From Halodesulfovibrio sp. (GTDB lineage Bacteria > Desulfobacterota > Desulfovibrionia > Desulfovibrionales > Desulfovibrionaceae): a stretch of 53,895 bases of DNA. Shown in pieces: positions 1 to 8,223 of the stretch. The stretch is taken from positions 1 to 53,895 of the forward strand of contig NZ_JAOARI010000020.1 of NCBI RefSeq assembly GCF_025210605.1. The letters run 5' to 3'. The notes below the pieces were generated by a model, which was not told the DNA's origin, searched no databases, and worked only from the letters and a program-made list of their open reading frames with translations. The position numbers and the translations under genes were made by a program. The stretch's first letter is position 1; every line of letters starts with the position of its first letter.

Positions 1-349
1 GTTTCAAGATGTCTTCGACGACGCTGCCGCGGGCTTCAAGAACCTTTCTCGAAGAAAGGTTCTTGAAAATCTCCAAAGACTTTTACTCGCGAGGTCAGCC
101 CTTTTTTTACACCACCTCGCGGCTTACGCACCACTACCTTATTTAATTAAAGCGCTAAGCAAAAATCAAATCTCCCCCAGTTAACGCTGAAATAACCTGT
201 CGAAAAAGACTAACAACTTCATATCCCGCATAAAAGAAAATTTACCTAATCGGGGTCAAGGGGACGCGTCCCCTTGCGGGGGTGCAGGGGGCAGCGCCCG
301 CCTGCCCGTCGGAGACACCCCACCTTCGTTCGCCTGCCTGTCGGAAACA
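1..349. repeat. Dispersed repeat fragments, no gene
   Basis: This stretch holds no convincing gene. Positions 11-139 match the first part of the repeat unit found three times at 7180-8220: a short lead, a GAACCTTTC/GAAAGGTTC hairpin and a CTCCAAAGACTTTTA tail. Positions 245-316 match the second part, a palindromic AAGGGGACGCGTCCCCTT followed by G-rich and C-rich runs. The middle is AT-rich and unlike the other copies. The short ORF across 274-501 is produced by the repeat and is not a gene. Confidence 0.8.
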
Positions 350-387
350 AAAAAAGCGGAGCACCATTACTGACACTCCGCTTTTTT
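350..387 (-). terminator. trpB terminator
   Basis: The stem AAAAAAGCGGAG pairs with CTCCGCTTTTTT across a 13-14 nt loop, 15 nt past the trpB stop codon. A/T runs on both sides mean it could work in either direction, but the only gene it can serve here is trpB. Confidence 0.85.
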
Positions 388-401
388 GCATTCTCTAAAA
401 T

Positions 402-1625
402 TTACAGCTTAGGAATAACGATCTCGCCTGCTGACACCATCTCTTCAATCTGGGCAACATCTTTGTCCCCACGACCGGAAAGGCAGACAATCATAATCTG
501 ATCTTTGCCCATCTGCGGTGCCAGCTTCATTGCGTGCGCAAGAGCATGGGAAGATTCAATTGCCGGAATGATACCCTCTGTGCGTGACAAGGCAAAGAAT
601 GCATCCATCGCCTCTTTATCACTTACATATGCATATTCAGCACGACCAGCATCTTTGAGGAATGCATGTTCCGGCCCAACGCTTGGGTAGTCCAACCCAG
701 CAGAAATAGAGTACACTTCTGCGGCTTCACCATTTTCATCTTTAAGCATGTATGAATTAAATCCATGCATAATGCCCGGTTCACCAAGACTTAATGACGC
801 AGCATGCTGACCATATTCAAGGCTACGTCCCGCTGGCTCTACTCCAATAAGACGAACGCCCTCTTCTTCAATAAAATCAGCGAACATGCCGATTGCGTTT
901 GAACCACCACCAACACAAGCAAGACAACAGTCTGGCAAACGTCCTTCCTGTTCAAGAATCTGACGTTTAGCTTCTTTACTGATTACATGCTGAAATTCGC
1001 GAACGATTGTCGGGTACGGATGTGGCCCTACTGCTGAACCAAGGAGATAGAAGGTGTCTTCTGAAGACTGAACAAGTTCTGCAAGAGCTTCGTCAACAGC
1101 TTCTTTCAAAGTGCGCTGTCCACTAGTTGCAGCTACAACTTTAGCACCCATCATCTGCATGCGGAATACGTTAAGCTTCTGACGCTCAATGTCCACTTCA
1201 CCCATGTAAATGGTACATTCCATACCCATGAGAGCAGCAGTTGCAGCAGTTGCAACACCATGCTGACCTGCGCCGGTTTCAGCAATGATGCGCTTCTTGC
1301 CCATACGCTTTGCGAGCAAAATCTGTCCGATTGTATTGTTTACTTTATGTGCACCAAGGTGGTTCAAATCTTCACGCTTAAGGTAAATTTTTGCGCCACC
1401 AAGCTTTTCGGTAAGATTAGAACAGAGATAGAGAGGAGTTTCGCGACCTGAAAACTGTGTTAAGTAGTAGTTGTACTCTTTGATAAATTCAGGATCGTTA
1501 CGGTATTTTTCGAACGCTGCTTCGAGCTCTGCAAGAACTGGCTTCAACGGTTCCGGAACATACTGTCCGCCGTATTCTCCAAAAAAACCCGCTGCTGTAA
1601 CGTCATTGTTCACTGCTGTAGACAT
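402..1625 (-). CDS. trpB: Tryptophan synthase beta chain
   Basis: A 407-residue TrpB, full length for the family. The beta subunit condenses indole with L-serine to make tryptophan in a PLP-dependent reaction and normally works as an alpha2beta2 complex with TrpA. Visible features are the PLP-lysine motif HLGAHKVNN (Lys94), the GGGSNAIG phosphate-binding loop near residues 239-246, and the N-terminal [11 protein letters not shown] signature. The ATG follows an AAGGAG ribosome site. No other trp gene is adjacent, so it is transcribed alone here, between its own attenuator (1666-1852) and a terminator (350-387). The attenuator shows regulation by charged tRNA-Trp. TrpA and the rest of the pathway must lie elsewhere. 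Confidence 0.97.
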   Translation of the reverse strand: MSTAVNNDVTAAGFFGEYGGQYVPEPLKPVLAELEAAFEKYRNDPEFIKEYNYYLTQFSGRETPLYLCSNLTEKLGGAKIYLKREDLNHLGAHKVNNTIGQILLAKRMGKKRIIAETGAGQHGVATAATAALMGMECTIYMGEVDIERQKLNVFRMQMMGAKVVAATSGQRTLKEAVDEALAELVQSSEDTFYLLGSAVGPHPYPTIVREFQHVISKEAKRQILEQEGRLPDCCLACVGGGSNAIGMFADFIEEEGVRLIGVEPAGRSLEYGQHAASLSLGEPGIMHGFNSYMLKDENGEAAEVYSISAGLDYPSVGPEHAFLKDAGRAEYAYVSDKEAMDAFFALSRTEGIIPAIESSHALAHAMKLAPQMGKDQIMIVCLSGRGDKDVAQIEEMVSAGEIVIPKL

Positions 1626-1665
1626 AATGAGTCTCCTTAATATGTTACGGCAGTGCTTAGACCAT

Positions 1666-1701
1666 AAAAAAACCGCGGTCAGTTTGCACTACCGCGGTTT
1701 T
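1666..1701 (-). terminator. trp attenuator terminator
   Basis: On the minus strand, AAAACCGCGGT pairs with ACCGCGGTTTT around an 11-nt loop, and the 3' arm runs into seven U. It sits between the trp leader ORF and trpB, so it is an attenuator rather than an end-of-gene terminator. Its 5' arm can pair instead with the CCGUGG segment at 1745-1750 just after the leader stop, which would form the antiterminator. Confidence 0.88.
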
Positions 1702-1748
1702 AGTAAGTTCTACGTAAATTTTTTACGCAGACAACAACAACAATCCAC

Positions 1749-1767
1749 GGCGCTAATTACCAGCGCC
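1749..1767 (-). promoter_or_regulatory. trp leader 1:2 (protector) hairpin
   Basis: On the minus strand GGCGCT pairs with AGCGCC across a 7-nt loop that contains the leader stop codon. The 5' arm overlaps the Trp codons. A ribosome stalled there would melt this hairpin and free the downstream strand (AGCGCCGUGG) to pair with the 5' arm of the terminator. This is the classic 1:2 element of a trp attenuator. Confidence 0.75.
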
Positions 1768-1816
1768 ACCACCAATTACGAAGAGAAAGAATGGATGAAT
1801 TGTTTGTTTTCTGCAT
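1757..1816 (-). CDS. trpL: trp operon leader peptide
   Basis: A 19-codon ORF encoding MQKTNNSSILSLRNWWWRW then TAA, with four Trp codons in the last five positions. It lies about 130 nt upstream of trpB and directly before the 1:2 hairpin and attenuator. When Trp-tRNA is scarce the ribosome would stall at the Trp run, letting the antiterminator form. When tryptophan is plentiful it would reach the stop codon and the terminator at 1666-1701 would form. No Shine-Dalgarno is visible before the ATG, and the best promoter (TTGACA at 1852-1847) predicts a transcript starting at or within a few bases of the ATG, so translation may be leaderless. Too short for standard gene calling. The clustering of Trp codons at this exact place makes chance unlikely. 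Confidence 0.88.
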   Translation of the reverse strand: MQKTNNSSILSLRNWWWRW

Positions 1817-1822
1817 ATGGAA

Positions 1823-1852
1823 ACTGTAAAGCGAGACTCTTTGTTCTGTCAA
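1823..1852 (-). promoter_or_regulatory. Candidate trpB promoter
   Basis: A perfect TTGACA (-35) is read on the minus strand at 1852-1847, with TACAGT 18 nt downstream at 1828-1823 (4 of 6 matches to TATAAT). The predicted start falls at about 1816-1817, at the ATG of the leader peptide. Confidence 0.55.
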
Positions 1853-1882
1853 CAAAATTTGTTTTAAAAAGATGAGATTACC

Positions 1883-3160
1883 TTAACCGCGCTTCAATAA
1901 CAGCCAAAGCGCGTTCATAACTTGTTTTGTCCCACCCTGACGTTCTTGCAGCCATGTTGAAAAACGTTTCCGAGTAACCTCAGGCTTTGCAGCGCGTTTC
2001 AAAATTCGCATAAGCTGGGCAAAAACACCGTCCACATCTTCCATAGAGTAGACCATTTTTTCGTCGATAACGCCTGCTGCCCACTGAAAGTTATGAAAAC
2101 TGGTGCCGATTACCGGATTTTTGCCGCATGCAAGCGGCTCCAAGAAATTCTGTCCGCCAAGCGGAGCAAGGCTCCCACCCACAAAAACAGCGCGGGCAAG
2201 CTGATACGCATAGCCAAGCTCACCAAACGTGTCCCATAAAATAACGGTGCCCGGAGCCGGAGGTTCCGTGATTTTTGAACGCAGAACAACAGGGAGTTGT
2301 GCCCCGTTCAACATCATTTCCCACAAACCGACACGTTCCATATGGCGTGGAAACAACGCGATACTTGTCTTTGGTCGTGCTTCTTTGAGACTACGAACAA
2401 GCTCCAGCACATCAGACTCTTCTTCTTCGCGCACAGACCCTAACACAACCAGAGGCGTATTCTTTTTGAGCACCTTACCCACGAGTGGGTTTTTCGCCGT
2501 CTTGGAACCAACGGATACGCTGTCGAATTTAATATTGTTCATTGTGTACACGCCCTGTTCACCGAAAAGGGCTGCATATCTTCGTGCATCTTTGTCGGAA
2601 ATAGCGTGTACCATTGCCGGGCGTATGCGTCGCCAAAATTCTGGAGTAGCAAGGTAGCCAGCGAGGGAGCGAGGATTCATTCGACCATTAAACACGGCAA
2701 CAGGGATATTCATTTCAGTACAGGCTGACATAAGCCCCGGCCATAGCTCTGTTTCAAGCAATACAACAGTTTGCGGAGCTACCATTTCTACAGCGCGTTT
2801 CATTAAGTGCGGCTGGTCATATGGAAAATAGTTCACAAGAACATCAAGATAACTTTTTTCTTGAGCTGCCCATGCCTTAGCTTTCTCTAAAACTTCAATC
2901 CCCTGCTTGGTGCATGATGTAAGCAGAATAGTCAGCTGCTGATCGTCCGGCATCTCGCGAAGCATTTGCCACGCAAGAAATGCCTCACCACCAGAGGCAG
3001 CCTGAATCCACACATGTGCCCGTTTTGACCAGCCATACGGCACAAGCCGTTGGGAGAGTCCATGTTTCAAACGTTTATTGCGATCAAGAACAGGTCGGGC
3101 AATACGCCATGCAGTCCCATAGGCTGCAAGCATCATATTGTGCGAGAATCCAAGGCTCAT
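1883..3160 (-). CDS. waaA: 3-deoxy-D-manno-octulosonic acid transferase (KdtA/WaaA)
   Basis: A 425-residue glycosyltransferase of the WaaA/KdtA family (GT30), which transfers Kdo from CMP-Kdo onto lipid A precursor at the inner face of the cytoplasmic membrane. The N-terminal part carries WIQAASGGEAFLAW, where the family has a glycine- and glutamate-containing acceptor-site motif. The middle has NYFPYDQP and LLETELWPG, both typical of WaaA. The C-terminal donor domain has the GGSLAPLGGQNFLEP loop near residues 330-345. The start follows an AGGAT site. It lies downstream of ddl on the same strand with a 136-nt gap, and together they suggest an envelope-biogenesis group. Confidence 0.95.
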   Translation of the reverse strand: MSLGFSHNMMLAAYGTAWRIARPVLDRNKRLKHGLSQRLVPYGWSKRAHVWIQAASGGEAFLAWQMLREMPDDQQLTILLTSCTKQGIEVLEKAKAWAAQEKSYLDVLVNYFPYDQPHLMKRAVEMVAPQTVVLLETELWPGLMSACTEMNIPVAVFNGRMNPRSLAGYLATPEFWRRIRPAMVHAISDKDARRYAALFGEQGVYTMNNIKFDSVSVGSKTAKNPLVGKVLKKNTPLVVLGSVREEEESDVLELVRSLKEARPKTSIALFPRHMERVGLWEMMLNGAQLPVVLRSKITEPPAPGTVILWDTFGELGYAYQLARAVFVGGSLAPLGGQNFLEPLACGKNPVIGTSFHNFQWAAGVIDEKMVYSMEDVDGVFAQLMRILKRAAKPEVTRKRFSTWLQERQGGTKQVMNALWLLLKRG

Positions 3161-3296
3161 AAGGCATCCTAAGTTTGAGAGTGAGTCTGCTTTAGGTAAT
3201 TTCTTACGCTAAGCACATGACAACACCGAACAGAGCACGAAAAAAGAACAGTTCAGGCAGCAGCCGGAACACTCCGTTGCAGCTAAAAGCGCAACA

Positions 3297-4208
3297 CTAC
3301 TGCTGCGCGGCTAATCCAAGTTCAATCAATCTTGCGATAAGGTCATCAAAAGAAAGTCCGATTGCAGCGGCTTCCTGAGGGAGTAAACTTGTGGCAGTCA
3401 TACCCGGTAAGGTATTTACCTCCAGTAAGTGCAAACTGCCGTCCGGTGAATAAATAAAATCTGCCCGGCTGTAACCACGCAGTCCAAGAGCATTGTGGGC
3501 TTTTAAAGCAAAATCCTGCACCTGAGCTGTAATTGCTTCCGGCAATGGGGCAGGACAAATCTCCCTAGCACCACCCGGACGATATTTTGCTTCGTAATCA
3601 AAAAAGATAGAACCGTCTGCCGGTTCAATAAGAATCGGAGGAAGCGCAATATCACCAAGCACGCCACAGGTAACTTCTACACCTTCAATTAGCGGCTCGA
3701 CAATAAGCTCGCTTTCGGTTGCGAATAAGGCATCAAGGGAATCTGCAAGTTCACTTTCACACGCAACGCGTGAAAGTCCCAGGCTTGAGCCGCCTGTGTT
3801 TGATTTTATAAATACTGGATACGAAAATTTAGGGCGCCATTCTTCAGACGGACGTTTCGCTAAAAACTCCCACTCGGCAGTTGGCAGTCCGTTATCAAGA
3901 AAAATCTGTTTAGAAACAGATTTATTAAGCGCAAGGAATGAACCAGTGGCACAACTTCCCTGAAACGGGCAACGGACGGAAGCCAACATAGCCTGCACCA
4001 TACCGTCTTCCCCCGGAGAACCGTGCAGGTTAATAAACGCAAAGTCATGCTCCCGCGCAGCGTCAAGCAGTCCATCGAGAGAATGCTGCGGATCAAAAAA
4101 AGTAACTGAATGCCCAAGACGAAGCAGCGCTTCGTGTATTCCTTTGGCACCATTAAGCGAAACTTCACGCTCGCTAGACCAGCCGCCCGCGATTAAAAGA
4201 ATGTTCAT
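3297..4208 (-). CDS. ddl: D-alanine--D-alanine ligase
   Basis: A 303-residue Ddl, the ATP-grasp enzyme that joins two D-alanines for the peptidoglycan stem peptide. The N-terminal GGWSSEREVSLNGA matches the family's GGxSxExxVSLxSG signature. HGSPGEDGMVQ is the second family motif, and the ATP-grasp core continues through FIKSNTGGSSLGLS and the C-terminal metal-binding LLEVNTLPGMTATSL. The ATG at 4208 lies inside the 3' end of the upstream HD-domain gene (35-bp overlap), so the two are probably translationally coupled. Confidence 0.96.
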   Translation of the reverse strand: MNILLIAGGWSSEREVSLNGAKGIHEALLRLGHSVTFFDPQHSLDGLLDAAREHDFAFINLHGSPGEDGMVQAMLASVRCPFQGSCATGSFLALNKSVSKQIFLDNGLPTAEWEFLAKRPSEEWRPKFSYPVFIKSNTGGSSLGLSRVACESELADSLDALFATESELIVEPLIEGVEVTCGVLGDIALPPILIEPADGSIFFDYEAKYRPGGAREICPAPLPEAITAQVQDFALKAHNALGLRGYSRADFIYSPDGSLHLLEVNTLPGMTATSLLPQEAAAIGLSFDDLIARLIELGLAAQQ

Positions 4209-4812
4209 GTAACGAAATTCCTAACTGTTCGGAAAAGGCTTGCTCAATTTTTTTGGCAAGCACCTTTGCTTTCATTATATTTTCAATAATCTTGTCTGAT
4301 TTTCCATAACGGACAACAAGATCTTCAAAGCGTTCATCAAGCGATACAACGCAATCATGCATCACACGCTTGTCTGCGTAGATAATAGCCAGCGGCAAAA
4401 AACACAAATCAGAATCTACAGGCCAATCCCAATGCACATGGTGCAAGACACCTTGCGCAACGTAGGGGTTACCTGTTTCAGACAACACTATAGAGCCGCC
4501 AATCCATGCATGATCGCCACCATATTCAATAGTATACGCCTTGGCGATATCGTGCAGTAACGCACTCGCCGTAATGCTTTCCACAGAAATTTTCAGCCCG
4601 CGTTCCACAGCAACTTTACCAAGCGTGGTGGCGATGTGTGCAACCTGCTCGCTATGCGCCCGAATATGTTCTGGCATATCATATTTATCCCACAACGCGT
4701 TACACTCTGCATTGGAAGGGATATGCCACTTCGGATTCACAGGAAAATGGTGAAAAGGAAGAGACTTACGCTTTGCACATTGCGTCTGTTGAGAATTTGA
4801 CTGTGACCGCAT
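4174..4812 (-). CDS. HD-domain phosphohydrolase
   Basis: A 212-residue soluble protein with an HD domain. The metal-binding series is visible as RAHSEQV (first His), LLHDIAKAY (the HD pair), GGDHAWIGG and the VLHHVH region. The family hydrolyses phosphate esters of nucleotides and related compounds; the substrate cannot be told from the sequence. The basic, Gln/Ser-rich first 20 residues look disordered. An AGAGG site lies 5 nt before the ATG. It overlaps ddl by 35 bp, so the two are probably co-transcribed. No symbol is justified. Confidence 0.85.
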   Translation of the reverse strand: MRSQSNSQQTQCAKRKSLPFHHFPVNPKWHIPSNAECNALWDKYDMPEHIRAHSEQVAHIATTLGKVAVERGLKISVESITASALLHDIAKAYTIEYGGDHAWIGGSIVLSETGNPYVAQGVLHHVHWDWPVDSDLCFLPLAIIYADKRVMHDCVVSLDERFEDLVVRYGKSDKIIENIMKAKVLAKKIEQAFSEQLGISLHEHSFNRGRLV

Positions 4813-4927
4813 AAAAACCTCTGTGTGTCCGGCAAGATAATTACAAAAAAAGAACGGCTTTCATCTTTTTGTAGCAAGTGGGTGCAAAAAAAGCAAAGGC
4901 AGCATATAGCGCTACTTTTTCACCCCG

Positions 4928-4960
4928 TTGACACCGCCAAACTGAAAGCGTAGCAGTATT
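4928..4960 (+). promoter_or_regulatory. Weak candidate promoter for hypDE
   Basis: A perfect TTGACA at 4928-4933 is followed 17 nt later by TAGCAG and then AGTATT, neither a good -10. The 208-nt gap between the divergent HD-domain gene and hypD contains nothing else recognisable. Weak support only. Confidence 0.3.
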
Positions 4961-5020
4961 CAGTGTGCGGATACCCTGCCGCGTCTCCTATGATCCAACC
5001 ATGTTTTAAGGATGTATACC

Positions 5021-6112
5021 ATGAATGTATCTGATTCCTTTAAAGACCCAGAATTATGTAAAAAACTTCTGGATCAGCTGCATAAGGAGCTTGATTCTCC
5101 GCTTCGTTTTATGGAAGTCTGCGGCACGCATACTGTAGCAATTTTCCAGAGTGGTCTTCGCCCGTTACTACCAAAAGAAATCGTGCACCTGTCCGGTCCC
5201 GGCTGCCCTGTGTGTGTCACACACGAGAGTGAAGTTGCAGCATTTCTTGATCTGGCAGGAAAAGACGGCGTAATTCTCGCTACTTTTGGTGACCTTATGC
5301 GCGTTCCCGGTCCCAAAGGGCGTAACCTGAAGCTTGCTAAAGCTGAAGGCGCACGTATTGAGATAGTATACTCTCCACTCGATGCACTCAAGCTTGCTCA
5401 AGATAATCCGAACGACACTGTAGTATTCCTTGGGGTAGGGTTTGAAACAACAGCACCGACCATTGCTGCTTCCATCCAGATGGCAAAGCATCAAAACCTC
5501 ACAAACTTCAAGGTGCTTTCATTCCACAAGCTGGTACCACCTGCACTTAAAGTGCTTCTTGATGACCCTGAATGTGCGGTCGATGCTTTCCTTCTGCCGG
5601 GGCACGTATCTACTATTCTCGGAATGGAGCCGTACCACTTTGTGGCTGAGCGCTACAACACACCGGGCGTTATCACCGGATTTGACCCTGTCGATATTCT
5701 GGAATCGTTGCTGATAATGATCGAACAACGCAAACAGGGTAAAGCATCTATTGTAAACCAGTACAAACGCGCTGTTTCTGATTCTGGCAATGCCAAAGCA
5801 CGCGAAATTATGTTCTCTGTATTTAATGTTGCAGAAGCACAATGGCGCGGGGTTGGCACTATTCCAGAAAGCGGTCTGGTTATTAACGACGAATACGAAA
5901 ATTTCGATGCCCTTAAAGCGTTGAACATTACTCTGACAGATGTTCCGCAAACTCCGGGCTGTAAATGCGGAGAAGTGCTTAAAGGAAAAATGCAGCCGAA
6001 CGACTGTCCATTATTCGCTAAAGCATGTACCCCTGCAAAACCGGTAGGCCCTTGCATGGTTTCCACAGAGGGCAGCTGTGCGGCCTACTTCAAATATCAG
6101 GTGACAGAATAA
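5021..6112 (+). CDS. hypD: Hydrogenase maturation factor HypD
   Basis: A 363-residue HypD, the iron-sulfur scaffold that with HypC assembles the Fe(CN)2CO unit of NiFe-hydrogenases. Diagnostic stretches are EVCGTHT near residue 33, LSGPGCPVCVT near residue 60, GVGFETTAPT, and the C-terminal cysteine set CKCGEVLKG with further cysteines that bind the [4Fe-4S] cluster. The ATG at 5021 is chosen over one at 5012 because the TAAGGA ribosome site (5007-5012) overlaps the latter. It is separated from hypE by 2 nt. No hydrogenase structural gene or other hyp gene is in the window. Confidence 0.97.
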   Translation: MNVSDSFKDPELCKKLLDQLHKELDSPLRFMEVCGTHTVAIFQSGLRPLLPKEIVHLSGPGCPVCVTHESEVAAFLDLAGKDGVILATFGDLMRVPGPKGRNLKLAKAEGARIEIVYSPLDALKLAQDNPNDTVVFLGVGFETTAPTIAASIQMAKHQNLTNFKVLSFHKLVPPALKVLLDDPECAVDAFLLPGHVSTILGMEPYHFVAERYNTPGVITGFDPVDILESLLIMIEQRKQGKASIVNQYKRAVSDSGNAKAREIMFSVFNVAEAQWRGVGTIPESGLVINDEYENFDALKALNITLTDVPQTPGCKCGEVLKGKMQPNDCPLFAKACTPAKPVGPCMVSTEGSCAAYFKYQVTE

Positions 6113-6114
6113 TC

Positions 6115-7137
6115 ATGAGCGAATCTACACTCCTTCTCGATCACGGAAGCGGAGGTATGGCTTCCAACCGTCTCATTGGCGACCTCTTTTTTAAACACTT
6201 CGGCAATCCAATTCTTAACGAAATGAACGATGCCGCTCTGCTGGACATTTCCGGCCCTGTCACCATGAGTACAGACAGCTATACTGTCGACCCGATTTTT
6301 TTCCCCGGCGGCAACATTGGCACACTGGCAGTGCACGGCACTGTTAACGACGTAGCCATGCTCGGCGCAACCCCACGTTATCTTTCTTGCGGCTTCATTA
6401 TTGAAGAAGGGCTGGAAATGAGCACGCTGGAAAAAATTGTTATCGAAATGGCAGAAGCAGCCAAAGAAGCAAATGTTCTCATCGTCACAGGTGATACCAA
6501 GGTTGTACCACGCGGCTGCGTTGATAAAATCTTCATCAACACAACCGGCATCGGCGAACTGATTCTTCCAGAAGCAACATCCGGTGCGCACGCAAAAGCT
6601 GGAGACGCTATCCTTGTTTCCGGCACAATGGGCGATCATGGACTCACCGTTCTTTCCAACCGCGAAGGACTGAATTTTGCCACCGATGTGCAAAGTGATT
6701 CTGCGCCCCTTAACCACATCATCGAAGCACTTATTACCGAAATCGGCGACATCCACGTACTGCGTGACCCGACACGCGGTGGTCTTGCCACAACACTCAA
6801 CGAAATTGCCGGACAGTCCAACGTCAGCATTAAACTTGTTGAAAACCAAGTTCCCGTGCGCGAATCTGTCCGTAACGGCTGTTCGTTCCTCGGTCTTGAC
6901 CCGTTCTACCTCGCAAACGAAGGCAAGCTCATCTGCATTCTTCCGCAAGAAAAAGCAGAGGCAGCATTAAAACTCATGCGATCAATGAAATACGGTGAAG
7001 GCGCAACACAAGTAGGTACAGTGCTCGACCCAGAAACTTCACCCGGTAAAGCCGGACAAGTTATTCTCGAAACGCCTCTCGGCGGGCATCGGCTGCTCAA
7101 CATGCTTGAAGGTGAGCAGCTACCGCGTATTTGTTAA
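6115..7137 (+). CDS. hypE: Hydrogenase maturation factor HypE
   Basis: A 340-residue HypE of the PurM/SelD-like ATP-binding fold. HypE dehydrates the carbamoyl group received from HypF to a thiocyanate on its C-terminal cysteine, the CN donor for the HypCD complex. The N-terminus LLLDHGSGGMAS and the C-terminal PRIC end are both diagnostic; the last residue is the acceptor cysteine. The ATG at 6115, 2 nt past the hypD stop and with AGGTGA upstream, is chosen over an in-frame start 90 nt inside hypD. The first hairpin of the downstream repeat array (7325-7357) is the nearest possible terminator. Confidence 0.97.
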   Translation: MSESTLLLDHGSGGMASNRLIGDLFFKHFGNPILNEMNDAALLDISGPVTMSTDSYTVDPIFFPGGNIGTLAVHGTVNDVAMLGATPRYLSCGFIIEEGLEMSTLEKIVIEMAEAAKEANVLIVTGDTKVVPRGCVDKIFINTTGIGELILPEATSGAHAKAGDAILVSGTMGDHGLTVLSNREGLNFATDVQSDSAPLNHIIEALITEIGDIHVLRDPTRGGLATTLNEIAGQSNVSIKLVENQVPVRESVRNGCSFLGLDPFYLANEGKLICILPQEKAEAALKLMRSMKYGEGATQVGTVLDPETSPGKAGQVILETPLGGHRLLNMLEGEQLPRIC

Positions 7138-7324
7138 GAGAAAAGGTCTTCGACGAGCAGGCGGGCGCTGCTTGAAAAAGTCTCCGACGGCGCTGCCGCG
7201 GGCTTCAAGAACCTTTCTCGAAGAAAGGTTCTTGAAAATCTCCAAAGACTTTTACCCGCGAGATCAGCACGTCTCTTACAACACCTCGCGGCTTACGCGC
7301 CACTACCTTACTCAATAAAAAAAC

Positions 7325-7357
7325 AAGGGCTGTCCTGTATATGCAGGTCAGCCCTTT
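7325..7357 (+). terminator. Repeat hairpin, copy 1
   Basis: AAGGGCTG pairs with CAGCCCTT with an inner CCTG/CAGG stem, followed by TTTATGC. It is the first strong hairpin after hypE (188 nt past the stop) and could end the hypDE transcript. The T-tract is short. Confidence 0.55.
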
Positions 7358-7677
7358 ATGCATTCTTCAATTCGAAGAAATTAAAATTATTCGCACAGTT
7401 CCAAAAAACATTCCCCTAATCGGGGTCAAGGGGACGCGTCCCCTTGCGGGGGTGCAGGGGGCGGCGCCCACCTGCCCGTCGGAGACTCGCCGAAGGCATA
7501 CCGACTGCGCACATGCTAATGATGATTAAAAAGGTCTCCGACGGCGCCGCCGCGGGCTTCAAGAACCTTCTCGAAGAAAGGTTCTTAAAAATCTCCAAAG
7601 ACTTTTACCCGCGAGATCAGCACGTTTCTTACAACACCTCGCGGCTTACGCGCCACTACCTTACTCAATAAAAAAAC

Positions 7678-7710
7678 AAGGGCTGCCCTGTATATGCAGG
7701 TCAGCCCTTT
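7678..7710 (+). terminator. Repeat hairpin, copy 2
   Basis: The same hairpin as at 7325-7357, with the outer stem intact and one T-to-C change in the inner part. It is 353 bp downstream of the first. Confidence 0.45.
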
Positions 7711-8030
7711 ATGCATTCTTCAATTCAAGGAAATTATAATTATTCGCACAGTTCCCAAAAACATTCTCCTAATCGGGTCAAGGGGACGCGTCCCTTTGCG
7801 GGGGTGCAGGGGGCAGCGCCCGCCTGCCCGTCGCAGACTCGCCGAAGGCATGCCGAATACGCACATGCTAATGATGATTAAAAAGGTCGCCGACGGCGCC
7901 GCCGCGGGCTTCAAGAAGCTTTCTCGAAGAAAGGTTCTTGAAAATCTCCAAAGACTTTTACTTGCGAGATCAGCACGTTTCTTACAATACCTCGCGGCTT
8001 ACGCGCCACTACCATACTCAATAAAAAAAC

Positions 8031-8063
8031 AAGGGCTGTCCTGTAGATGCAGGTCAGCCCTTT
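8031..8063 (+). terminator. Repeat hairpin, copy 3
   Basis: The third copy of the hairpin, outer stem intact. It lies 160 bp from the convergent end of ung. Confidence 0.45.
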
Positions 8064-8223
8064 ATGCATTCTTCAATTCAAAGAAATTATAATTATTAGC
8101 ACAGTTCCAAAAAACATTCCCCTAATCGGGGTCAAGGGGACGCGTCCCCTTGCGGGGGTGCAGGGGGCGGCGCCCGCCTGCCCGTCAAAGACATCTCAAA
8201 ACCTACGAAACTACACAATCATA

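Larger units (their letters stand above)
7180..8220. repeat. 353-bp tandem repeat, three copies
   Basis: Between hypE and ung lie three direct copies of a unit with a constant 353-bp period: the ACAAGGGCTG landmark falls at 7323, 7676 and 8029. Each unit has (a) a lead ending in a GAACCTTTC/GAAAGGTTC hairpin and a CTCCAAAGACTTTTA tail, (b) an AAGGGCTG...CAGCCCTT hairpin with T-rich flank, and (c) a palindromic GGGGACGCGTCCCC block with G-rich and C-rich runs ending GCCTGCCCGTC. Copies differ by scattered substitutions and 1-nt indels; the middle copy has lost a T in its first hairpin. A partial fourth copy is at 1-316. No transposase is present. Confidence 0.92.

Noticed and set aside
6097..6948. 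283-codon minus-strand ORF
   Set aside because: Antisense to hypE; no ribosome site and no family features.
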